Shown piece after piece: positions 1 through 5,254 of a stretch of DNA of 5,317 nt. The stretch spans positions 1 to 5,317 of the forward strand of contig CAYQIT010000039.1 in the NCBI GenBank assembly GCA_964417685.1. Direction: 5' to 3'. The notes under the pieces were generated by a model. That model was not told the DNA's origin. It made no database searches and saw only the letters and a list, made by a program, of their open reading frames with translations. Position 1 is the stretch's first letter, and the number at the start of each line of letters is the position of its first letter. The position numbers and the translations under genes were made by a program. Origin of the DNA: CAJQGY01 sp964417685 (GTDB lineage Bacteria > Pseudomonadota > Gammaproteobacteria > Magnimaribacterales > D2472).

Positions 1-888
1 ATCATTTTTAATAAACATTACTTTTGCACCCTCTTTAATCCTTAAGTTTCTTGGTGCAGGAAGCTCACTTTCTTTTAGCTCTCCAAGCTCTTCCGCTTTT
101 GCTGAAGTTGCAGGCCCATCAATTGTGTTGAGCATTTCTTCATTTATTTGGTCTGCTCTATAGCGCCTTGATGTTACTATCAAAGCAGATTCTTCGTAAT
201 TAGAAGGGTTAAAGCAGGCTCCATTAATTCTATTAATTGTTTCATCTAATTCATTCCCTAGACGAATATTGTTAAGCAGCTCATAAAAGTTACTGTCATC
301 ACTTTGTCTAAATGAATAGGTAAGTTCATAAAAAGATGGGCTCTCAATTTCTTGAAAGCTATTTGAGCTAAAAAAGTATATTGATTCATATTTTTCGTAT
401 ATTGCTTGCTCTTCATCTTCTTTAACAACAGGAGGCAGTTGGAATAAGTCTCCACATGCAAGAATATGGATCCCGCCAAATGGCTCATCTGAATTTCTAT
501 GTAATTTTAGAGTTTCAGATATTGCGTCAAGCATAGGCGCTCTTACCATTGATATTTCATCAATTATTAATAGCTCAAGGTTTCTTAACAGTTTTTTAAA
601 ACGTGGATCATTTGATTCTGTAATCACAGGAAAAGTATCAAAGCCGATTCTAAAGGCTGAATTAATAGTAGCTCCCCCAATATTTAAAGCAGCTATACCA
701 GTAGGAGCAACAACAATCTTTTTAAGATCATTCTCTTCTATTATTTTTTTAACTAAAGTAGTTTTTCCAGTACCTGCAGCTCCGGTGAGGTAAACAAATT
801 GTTGTGCGGCATCAGGCTGAAACATTTCATTTATTTCTTCAAAATAGGCATCGAAGTTTGTTTTACCTGAGTTGTGAATTTTTGCCAT
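1..888 (-). CDS. Pif1-like superfamily 1B DNA helicase, C-terminus cut off by window edge
   Basis: An ATP-dependent 5'-3' DNA helicase of the bacterial Pif1 type, expected to unwind duplexes, G-quadruplexes or R-loops during replication and repair. The 296 visible codons run to base 1 without a stop, so the gene continues to the left. Helicase motifs appear in order: Walker A GAAGTGKTT (residues 36-44), motif Ia APTGIAA (61-67), Walker B IIDEIS (108-113), motif III GDLFQLPPV (146-154), an LTYSFRQ motif (189-195), SRRYRADQIN (240-249), and GAKVMFIKND (287-296), which resembles the family's GAQVMFIKND. The later RecD/UvrD-like motif (TxHKxQG) and any C-terminal domain lie outside. RecD2 and TraA share this fold, but the GIAALNIGGATI and PFGGIHIL stretches are typical of Pif1. 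ATG 888 is chosen because an in-frame TAG lies eight codons upstream; a TTG four codons upstream is the alternative. No good Shine-Dalgarno precedes it. It lies 61 bases downstream of the CoA-transferase gene on the same strand. Confidence 0.9.
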   Translation of the reverse strand, partial: MAKIHNSGKTNFDAYFEEINEMFQPDAAQQFVYLTGAAGTGKTTLVKKIIEENDLKKIVVAPTGIAALNIGGATINSAFRIGFDTFPVITESNDPRFKKLLRNLELLIIDEISMVRAPMLDAISETLKLHRNSDEPFGGIHILACGDLFQLPPVVKEDEEQAIYEKYESIYFFSSNSFQEIESPSFYELTYSFRQSDDSNFYELLNNIRLGNELDETINRINGACFNPSNYEESALIVTSRRYRADQINEEMLNTIDGPATSAKAEELGELKESELPAPRNLRIKEGAKVMFIKND

Positions 889-914
889 GGCTTGATGCAA
901 TGTATTTGAGCTCT

Positions 915-943
915 ATTCTATCTTCATTAAAAAGATATATAAA
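915..943 (-). promoter_or_regulatory. candidate sigma70-type promoter for the Pif1-like helicase
   Basis: Read on the minus strand, TTTATA (943-938) and TAGAAT (920-915) are separated by 17 bases. They match the -35 consensus at 4 of 6 positions and the -10 at 5 of 6. Transcription would begin about 20 bases before ATG 888. The site sits in the gap after the CoA-transferase stop, so the helicase could be expressed separately. AT-rich gaps give such matches by chance, so this is only a candidate. Confidence 0.35.
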
Positions 944-949
944 TGTCTT

Positions 950-2158
950 TTAGATTTTGGTAACTAGCACCTCTCCAGAATTTAAAAGCTCATCAATTCT
1001 TGCATCAGCCCAACCAAGCTCTAGAAGGATTTCTTTGCTATGTTCTCCAAGCAATGGGCTTGGCTCTGCCTGTGAGGACAACTTTCCTTCAAAGAGAATC
1101 GGAGGAGTTGGAACAGTCAGTTCGCCCATTGCAGCTGTAACATACGTTTCAAGTGCTCCAATGGCTTTTATTTGTTCAACTGTCTCTAAGTCATCTCTTT
1201 TTATACATGGCGAACATGGAACATCTGCAGCCATTAAAATTTCCAAAGCTTTATTAACACCAATATCTTCTTTAGGAGACTCTAAAACTTTTAATACCTC
1301 TTTCATATTAGACATTCTTGCAGCAACCGAAGCATATATTGGGGCACCAATCAATTCAGGATAGCCAAGCATTGGCAACAAAGCCTCCCAATGACTATCA
1401 GTTAGGGGGGCAACCGCAATCCCGCCATCACTATAATTAATAGTTTGAAAGTAATCTGAGCCAGGAGACATCTCAAACTTATCATCATCTTTAAGTGTTC
1501 GGTGCATCATTCCGTCAGGCCACATAAATGATAAACATGCATGAAGCATAGAGATATCAATATGTTGCCCACAATTTGTATTGGTTCTTGCTAAAAGTGC
1601 AGCTGTGGCAGCCTGGCAGGCTGTATAGGCTGTTACCTTGTCACAAATAAAGGTCTTGATATGGTCAAATGAATCTTCCTCAGAGGATTGCAAATCAGTA
1701 AACCCAACTATGCCCTGTATAACATGATCAAATGCTGGAAGATCTGCCATTGGCCCACTTGTTCCAAAGCCACTTATAGCCATATAAATTAATTTAGGAT
1801 TTTCATTTCTTAATTCATCAGAACCAAGCCCAAGCCTATCCATAACCCCCGGTCTATAGTTATGAATTAAAATATCTGCTTCTGAAGCAAGCTCTTTGAC
1901 GGCATCAACACCAGCCTGAGACTTTAAGTCAATCGCAAGAGATCTCTTCCCACGATTACAGTTATGAAAAAATCCAGAAACTCCATTTTTTTGAGTTCCA
2001 AGTGGTCGCATTTTGTCGCCCATGCCTGGCGGCTCTACCTTGATTACATCAGCCCCTTGAGCAGACATAGTCATTGCTGCTAATGAGCATGTAATCATGT
2101 TTGATAATTCAATTATTTTAATGCCAGCCAATGGCTGCAGTGATGTTGCTTTATTCAT
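950..2158 (-). CDS. CaiB/BaiF family III CoA-transferase
   Basis: A 402-residue cytoplasmic family III CoA-transferase, a family that moves CoA between carboxylic acids or, in the alpha-methylacyl-CoA racemase branch, epimerises acyl-CoAs. The length is normal for the family. Landmarks are the N-terminal LAGIKIIELSNM (10-21), GADVIKVEPPGMGDKMR (35-51), the conserved NRGKRSLAIDLK (68-79), HNYRPGVMDRLGL (99-111), ISGFGTSGP (128-136) and LLGEHSKEILLELG (369-382). Asp173, in FICDKVTAYTACQ, aligns by eye with the aspartate that forms the acyl-anhydride intermediate in formyl-CoA transferase and with the catalytic Asp of the racemase, so the enzyme looks intact. Substrate specificity cannot be read from the sequence. 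ATG 2158 is supported by GGGGGA three bases upstream. The gene is divergent from the SRPBCC gene across 64 bases, suggesting shared control. CoA-transferase versus racemase is not settled. Confidence 0.93.
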   Translation of the reverse strand: MNKATSLQPLAGIKIIELSNMITCSLAAMTMSAQGADVIKVEPPGMGDKMRPLGTQKNGVSGFFHNCNRGKRSLAIDLKSQAGVDAVKELASEADILIHNYRPGVMDRLGLGSDELRNENPKLIYMAISGFGTSGPMADLPAFDHVIQGIVGFTDLQSSEEDSFDHIKTFICDKVTAYTACQAATAALLARTNTNCGQHIDISMLHACLSFMWPDGMMHRTLKDDDKFEMSPGSDYFQTINYSDGGIAVAPLTDSHWEALLPMLGYPELIGAPIYASVAARMSNMKEVLKVLESPKEDIGVNKALEILMAADVPCSPCIKRDDLETVEQIKAIGALETYVTAAMGELTVPTPPILFEGKLSSQAEPSPLLGEHSKEILLELGWADARIDELLNSGEVLVTKI

Positions 2159-2161
2159 ACT

Positions 2162-2167
2162 TCCCCC
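2162..2167 (-). promoter_or_regulatory. G-rich ribosome binding site of the CoA-transferase
   Basis: On the minus strand GGGGGA lies three bases before ATG 2158. It departs from AGGAGG but is purine-rich and correctly placed, and it supports this start. A similar GGGGGAG precedes the VOC gene at 3324-3330. Confidence 0.6.
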
Positions 2168-2200
2168 GATTTATTAATACTATCACAGCTGCTTAAATCG
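2167..2200 (+). repeat. 7-base inverted repeat spanning the divergent promoter region
   Basis: CGATTTA (2167-2173) and TAAATCG (2194-2200) are perfect inverted copies separated by 20 bases, with the palindrome CAGCTG (2186-2191) inside. The arms flank the candidate -10 of the CoA-transferase and lie just upstream of the SRPBCC gene, where a dimeric regulator could bind. The arms are short and AT-rich, so chance is not excluded, and no regulator gene is in the window. Confidence 0.3.
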
Positions 2201-2204
2201 TAAA
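2177..2204 (-). promoter_or_regulatory. candidate promoter for the CoA-transferase gene
   Basis: On the minus strand TTTACG (2204-2199) and TAGTAT (2182-2177) are 16 bases apart, each matching consensus at 4 of 6 positions, and TGA directly before TAGTAT gives an extended -10. The predicted start near 2170 leaves a leader of only about 12 bases, just enough for the GGGGGA site. The match is moderate. Confidence 0.3.
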
Positions 2205-2207
2205 AAA

Positions 2208-2216
2208 TGATAAGAT
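2208..2216 (+). promoter_or_regulatory. candidate extended -10 for the SRPBCC gene, implying a leaderless mRNA
   Basis: TGA followed by TAAGAT (2211-2216) resembles an extended -10 element, with no convincing -35 hexamer. Its start site would fall about seven bases downstream, at or beside the ATG at 2223, which has no Shine-Dalgarno. Together these fit a leaderless or nearly leaderless transcript. This is inference from weak motifs. Confidence 0.25.
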
Positions 2217-2222
2217 GAAATC

Positions 2223-2612
2223 ATGAAAACTCTTAAAGAAGAAAACATTTTTAACTGCTCAGCAGAAGCGCTTTGGAATATTTTGTCTGATATTTCTAGA
2301 TCGGATTGGGTTCCTTCTGTTGACTCTATATCTCTTAAAGGCAATATGAGATCTTTTAGTATGGATGGTATAGGAGAAGTGACAGAAGAAATTCTATTAA
2401 GAGATGATGAGAATATGACATTAAAATACTCAGCAGTAAAATCACCAGCCAAAATAAATCATCATTTAGCAACTATGCAAATAGACCGCATTGAAAAAGA
2501 TAAGTCCCAATTGACCTGGACTACTGAAATTGATCCTCCAGAGTTTTCAGCAGGCATCCATCATGGAATGCTAATATCAATTGAAGGCATTAAAAAGGTA
2601 ATAGAAGATTAA
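2223..2612 (+). CDS. SRPBCC (START/polyketide cyclase-like) family protein
   Basis: A 129-residue protein of the SRPBCC helix-grip fold, whose members enclose a hydrophobic ligand such as a lipid, polyketide or aromatic compound and act as cyclases, carriers or ligand sensors. Visible signs are the N-terminal strand and helix of the fold, with NCSAEALWNILSDIS (11-25), followed by DWVPSV (28-33), then the strand segments GIGEVTEEIL (49-58) and SQLTWTTEID (95-104), and a C-terminal helix MLISIEGIKKVIE (116-128). It has no signal peptide or membrane segment, so it should be cytoplasmic. It is slightly shorter than many family members. ATG 2223 gives the complete fold; no Shine-Dalgarno precedes it. 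The methyltransferase begins nine bases after its stop, so the two are almost certainly co-transcribed. The ligand is unknown, and enzyme activity cannot be assumed because no universal catalytic residue exists in this superfamily. Confidence 0.82.
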   Translation: MKTLKEENIFNCSAEALWNILSDISRSDWVPSVDSISLKGNMRSFSMDGIGEVTEEILLRDDENMTLKYSAVKSPAKINHHLATMQIDRIEKDKSQLTWTTEIDPPEFSAGIHHGMLISIEGIKKVIED

Positions 2613-2621
2613 GTTTTAGGA

Positions 2622-3263
2622 ATGGATTGCAAGGTTTGTCGCAGCGAAGATACCGATTATTTTGTAACTAAAAAAGACTCAAAGAAATATTGGAGATGTA
2701 ATAAATGCTGCGCAATATTTACCGATCCAAGCCATTATGTAGAACCTGAAGAGGAAAAAGAAAGGTATCTTGAGCACAATAATTCAATAGATGATCCTGA
2801 CTATAGATCTTTTTTATCAAGAGTTACTAACCCCCTTAAAAAGAATATAGATCAAGCGAGCAAAGGTCTTGATTTTGGATGCGGACATGGCCCGGCCCTT
2901 GCAGATATTTTAAACAAAGATGGTTACTTAGTTGACTTATATGACCCATTTTTTTATCCAAACAAATCTATCTTTAATAATAAATACAATTTCATAACTT
3001 GTACCGAAGCAGCTGAGCATTTTTTCAATCCACAAAAAGAATTTGAATTAATGAACTCTATGCTCAATGACAATGGAATACTGGCAATCATGACTTCATT
3101 TCTTTCAAATACTGAAGATTTTGAAAATTGGTACTACAGAAGAGATCCGACCCATGTTGTATTTTATTCACAAGAAACGTTTAAAGTTATAGCAAGGCAA
3201 AAAAACTGGAAATATTGGATAGAAGATAAGAATATTGTTTTTTTTAAAAAGGTTCCTCAATAA
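2622..3263 (+). CDS. class I SAM-dependent methyltransferase with N-terminal zinc-binding motif
   Basis: A 213-residue cytoplasmic methyltransferase of the Methyltransf_23 kind. The N-terminus carries Cys3-x2-Cys6 and Cys26-x2-Cys29 (plus Cys30), a likely structural zinc site. The Rossmann core follows: SAM-binding motif I GLDFGCGHG (82-90), an acidic strand end VDLYDP (104-109), FITCTEAAEHFFNP (124-137) as the post-I/motif II region, NGILAIMTSF (151-160), and the subfamily-typical YYRRDPTHVVFYS (171-183) and IARQKNWKYWIE (190-201). The target is unknown; related proteins are annotated only as class I methyltransferases. ATG 2622 retains Cys3 and is the only sensible start, because the SRPBCC stop (2610-2612) is in the same frame and only three codons intervene. 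AGGA sits directly against the ATG, too close for normal Shine-Dalgarno use, so translation probably depends on coupling to the SRPBCC gene. Confidence 0.88.
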   Translation: MDCKVCRSEDTDYFVTKKDSKKYWRCNKCCAIFTDPSHYVEPEEEKERYLEHNNSIDDPDYRSFLSRVTNPLKKNIDQASKGLDFGCGHGPALADILNKDGYLVDLYDPFFYPNKSIFNNKYNFITCTEAAEHFFNPQKEFELMNSMLNDNGILAIMTSFLSNTEDFENWYYRRDPTHVVFYSQETFKVIARQKNWKYWIEDKNIVFFKKVPQ

Positions 3264-3280
3264 TTTTAATTAGAATATAG

Positions 3281-3311
3281 TAGACAAATAAAAGTAAAAA
3301 AATTACATAAT
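3281..3311 (+). promoter_or_regulatory. candidate promoter for the VOC/serine hydrolase genes
   Basis: TAGACA (3281-3286) matches the -35 consensus at 5 of 6 positions and CATAAT (3306-3311) the -10 at 5 of 6. The 19-base spacer is long; TACATA (3304-3309) gives 17 but matches less well. The site lies in the gap after the methyltransferase, where no convincing terminator hairpin is visible, so read-through from upstream is also possible. Confidence 0.3.
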
Positions 3312-3323
3312 TAATACAATAAA

Positions 3324-3330
3324 GGGGGAG
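3324..3330 (+). promoter_or_regulatory. G-rich ribosome binding site deciding the VOC start
   Basis: GGGGGAG is followed directly by ATGATG. Spacing from GGAG is zero to the first ATG (3331) and three bases to the second (3334), so the second codon is the better start. Confidence 0.5.
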
Positions 3331-3333
3331 ATG

Positions 3334-3732
3334 ATGTTTAATCACATAATGTTAGGAGCCACTAACATAGAAGAGTCTAGAAAATTTTACGATGCTACTC
3401 TTGGAGTTCTGGGAGTCAAGCCTGGTCTCAAGCATATTGGCCATGGCGGGGTCGTTAGATACATGTACTTCCTTGGAGGGATTACTTTTTTAATATCTGA
3501 ACCCTTAGATGGTAATCCAGCCTCACATGGAAATGGAGCAACAATAGGATTTAAAGCAGAAGATGGTGATACCATTAATGAATGGCATAAGGTCGGTCAA
3601 GAAAATGGAGGCACGCCTTGTGAAGACCCTCCCGGAGTAAGAGAGGGCGGAGGTATTAAAGCTTATTTAGGATATTTGCGCGACCCATCAAATAACAAAA
3701 TCTGTACTATGTGCAGCCTTCCAAAATCTTAA
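3334..3732 (+). CDS. VOC family (glyoxalase/bleomycin resistance/dioxygenase fold) protein
   Basis: A 132-residue single-chain vicinal-oxygen-chelate protein, cytoplasmic, with two beta-alpha-beta-beta-beta halves. Evidence is the opening MFNHIMLGATNIEESRKFYD (1-20), usual for the family, the following LGVLG, the GNGATIGFKAED segment (67-78) that starts the second half, and the closing YLRDPSNNKICTMC (114-127). Family members include lyases, isomerases, dioxygenases and drug-binding proteins; which this is cannot be told. His4 sits at the usual first metal position, but Thr70 lies where many relatives have histidine, and the ICTMC end lacks the usual metal-binding glutamate, so metal use is doubtful. 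ATG 3334 was preferred over 3331 for Shine-Dalgarno spacing and because relatives begin MFNHIM-like. The stop overlaps the serine hydrolase start by one base (TAATG), indicating translational coupling. Confidence 0.85.
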   Translation: MFNHIMLGATNIEESRKFYDATLGVLGVKPGLKHIGHGGVVRYMYFLGGITFLISEPLDGNPASHGNGATIGFKAEDGDTINEWHKVGQENGGTPCEDPPGVREGGGIKAYLGYLRDPSNNKICTMCSLPKS

Positions 3733-4928
3733 TGAAACGTTATTTATTAGTCCTAGGATTAATAGTTCTTTGTCTCGGCATTTTTTATGGACCAAATATA
3801 ATCCGATTAAATAATGTAATTAATTTATACAATGAAGATAGGATTGCTCATAACTTCATAAATATGAAAGATCTATTTCATCATACAGATAATATCAAGG
3901 CTTCTGATAGCCCGCATATTTTTCAAAAAGCTATGTATGAGCTCCCTGAGACTTTTAACAATAATGGACAAGAATATAATTTAGTAGATGCATTAGCCCA
4001 CTACCGCACAGATGGATTAATTGTTCTGAAAGATGGAGTTATGCTTTATGAGAATTATTGGAATGGTAATGATATTTCTAGTCAGCATATTTCTTGGTCA
4101 GTTGCAAAATCATTTTTATCTGCACTTGTTGGTATCGCCATAGAGGATGGTCTCATAGAAAGTATCAATGATCCGATAACAAAGTATTTGGAAGACTTTA
4201 AAGGCACTGGCTATGAAGGGGTATCGATTAAAAATCTTTTACAAATGTCTTCTGGTATAAGGTTTGATGAAGACTATGGCGACCCTGAATCAGACATTAA
4301 TAAGTTTGGAGAAGCCGTAGCCCTTGGGAAGCCTTTTAGAGATTTCGCTAAAACTCTCGAGAATGAAAGAGAACCAGGAACATATAATCAATACGTAAGC
4401 ATAGATTCACAAATGCTCGGGATGCTCGTAATGCAGGTAACAAATAAACCCCTTGAAGAATATTTGTATGAAGAAATTTGGAGCCAGATAGGCATGGAGA
4501 GCGAAGCCTATTATCTTACAGATTCTGTTGGCGATGCTATGGCTCTTGGAGGCCTAAATGCCACATTAAGAGATTATGCAAAGTTTGGCCAACTTTATTT
4601 AAACAAAGGTTTATGGGAGGGGAGGCAGATAGTTCCAAGTGAGTGGGTTCGAGCATCACATAACCTGGACGCCCCACATCTTCAACCAATGGCTGGCGAA
4701 TTGTCATCTGACACTTGGGGTTATGGATATCAATGGTGGGTGCCTGGATTTCCTAACACAGACTACACAGCTGCTGGAGTTTATAACCAATATATTTATA
4801 TCGATCCAGTTACCAATGTTGTGATAGCCAAAACTTCGTCTAATCATAGATTTACATCTGAAAGACCCGAATCAAAAGATGCTCATATTGCTATGTTTAG
4901 AGCAATTGCACAATCAACGGTCAATTAA
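3732..4928 (+). CDS. membrane-anchored serine hydrolase, class C beta-lactamase fold (NylB/EstB-like)
   Basis: A 398-residue serine hydrolase of the beta-lactamase/transpeptidase-like superfamily, which includes esterases, 6-aminohexanoate-dimer hydrolase (NylB), DD-peptidases and AmpC. The N-terminus, MKRYL followed by a hydrophobic stretch to about residue 24, should be an uncleaved signal anchor placing the enzyme in the periplasm, although a cleaved signal is possible. Catalytic motif 1 is Ser123-Val-Ala-Lys126 in the context SWSVAKSFLSALVGIAIEDG. Motif 2 is Tyr221-Val-Ser223, matching the Ser/Lys/Tyr triad used by NylB. The KTG-type third motif is not present; AAGVYNQYIYIDP (347-359) occupies its place. 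GYGYQWWVPG (330-339) is typical of the family. ATG 3732 overlaps the VOC stop as TAATG and yields a clean signal sequence; an in-frame ATG at 3711 would add seven residues inside the VOC gene and is less likely. The substrate is probably an ester or amide but is not identifiable; antibiotic resistance should not be inferred. Confidence 0.88.
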   Translation: MKRYLLVLGLIVLCLGIFYGPNIIRLNNVINLYNEDRIAHNFINMKDLFHHTDNIKASDSPHIFQKAMYELPETFNNNGQEYNLVDALAHYRTDGLIVLKDGVMLYENYWNGNDISSQHISWSVAKSFLSALVGIAIEDGLIESINDPITKYLEDFKGTGYEGVSIKNLLQMSSGIRFDEDYGDPESDINKFGEAVALGKPFRDFAKTLENEREPGTYNQYVSIDSQMLGMLVMQVTNKPLEEYLYEEIWSQIGMESEAYYLTDSVGDAMALGGLNATLRDYAKFGQLYLNKGLWEGRQIVPSEWVRASHNLDAPHLQPMAGELSSDTWGYGYQWWVPGFPNTDYTAAGVYNQYIYIDPVTNVVIAKTSSNHRFTSERPESKDAHIAMFRAIAQSTVN

Positions 4929-4930
4929 AT

Positions 4931-4937
4931 TAAGGAG
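4931..4937 (+). promoter_or_regulatory. strong Shine-Dalgarno of the Mpo1-like gene
   Basis: TAAGGAG lies six bases before ATG 4944 and is the only near-consensus ribosome site in the window. It suggests independent, efficient translation of the Mpo1-like gene even though it follows the hydrolase stop by 15 bases. Confidence 0.75.
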
Positions 4938-4943
4938 ACTAAA

Positions 4944-5252
4944 ATGGAAAAAAGGTACACAAATTTTAAAGATTTTTATCCATACTATTTATCTGAGCAT
5001 AGCCACAAAACTACAAAACTTCTTCATTTTATTGGCACTTCAATATCGCTATATTTCTTGTTTAATTTTTTTAGAACATTTGATTTTGTATATATTATAT
5101 TAAGTCTCTTGAGTGGCTATGGGTTTGCATGGATAAGCCATTTTTTTATTGAAAAAAACAAACCTGCAACCTTTAAATATCCTTTTTACAGCTTTATTGG
5201 TGACCATTTGATGTTTGTAGAAATTATTATGGGAAAACATAAGATTTTTTAG
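4944..5252 (+). CDS. Mpo1-like (DUF962) membrane protein
   Basis: A 102-residue integral membrane protein of the Mpo1-like (DUF962) family. Yeast Mpo1 is an Fe(II)-dependent dioxygenase that shortens 2-hydroxy fatty acids by alpha-oxidation in phytosphingosine breakdown; the role of bacterial members is not firmly established. The family signature is complete: FKDFYPYYLSEHSHKTTK (8-25) with LHFIG (27-31), then GFAWISHFFIEKNKPATFKY (60-79), and SFIGDHLMFVEIIMGKH (83-99). The conserved histidines (His19, His28, His66) and Glu70 are all present, consistent with an intact metal site. Hydrophobic stretches near 27-42 and 47-64 should span the membrane. The start is set by TAAGGAG six bases upstream. 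It is probably co-transcribed with the serine hydrolase, 15 bases upstream, and with the partial membrane protein beginning two bases after its stop. That pairing hints at membrane-lipid oxidation. Confidence 0.9.
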   Translation: MEKRYTNFKDFYPYYLSEHSHKTTKLLHFIGTSISLYFLFNFFRTFDFVYIILSLLSGYGFAWISHFFIEKNKPATFKYPFYSFIGDHLMFVEIIMGKHKIF

Positions 5253-5254
5253 AC

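Noticed and set aside
258..488. A 76-codon minus-strand open frame
   Set aside because: It is out of frame within the Pif1-like helicase, whose Walker B, motif III and following segments are encoded there.
931..950. Possible terminator hairpin after the CoA-transferase (AAAGA and TCTTT arms followed by Ts, minus strand)
   Set aside because: The stem is five A/T-dominated pairs plus two beyond a mismatch, with almost no loop, so it is too weak; the same bases fit a promoter better.
957..1364. A 135-codon plus-strand open frame
   Set aside because: It lies antisense inside the CoA-transferase, whose conserved motifs run through the same bases, and its product has no recognisable fold.
2183..2452. 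An 89-codon minus-strand open frame
   Set aside because: It is antisense to the SRPBCC gene and to the divergent promoter region, with no family features.
3264..3330. Terminator between the methyltransferase and VOC genes
   Set aside because: The gap is AT-rich but shows no GC-containing inverted repeat followed by a T-run.
3387..3575. A 62-codon minus-strand open frame
   Set aside because: It is antisense to the VOC gene and has no recognisable features.
3711..3731. Earlier ATG for the serine hydrolase at 3711
   Set aside because: It would sit inside the VOC coding end without a ribosome site and add residues before an already complete signal sequence; TAATG at 3730-3734 is the usual coupled start.
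4639..4824. A 61-codon plus-strand open frame
   Set aside because: It is an out-of-frame shadow of the serine hydrolase's conserved C-terminal half.
4879..5103. A 74-codon plus-strand open frame
   Set aside because: It straddles the end of the hydrolase and the Mpo1-like gene in the wrong frame; its hydrophobicity is borrowed from the Mpo1-like membrane segments.
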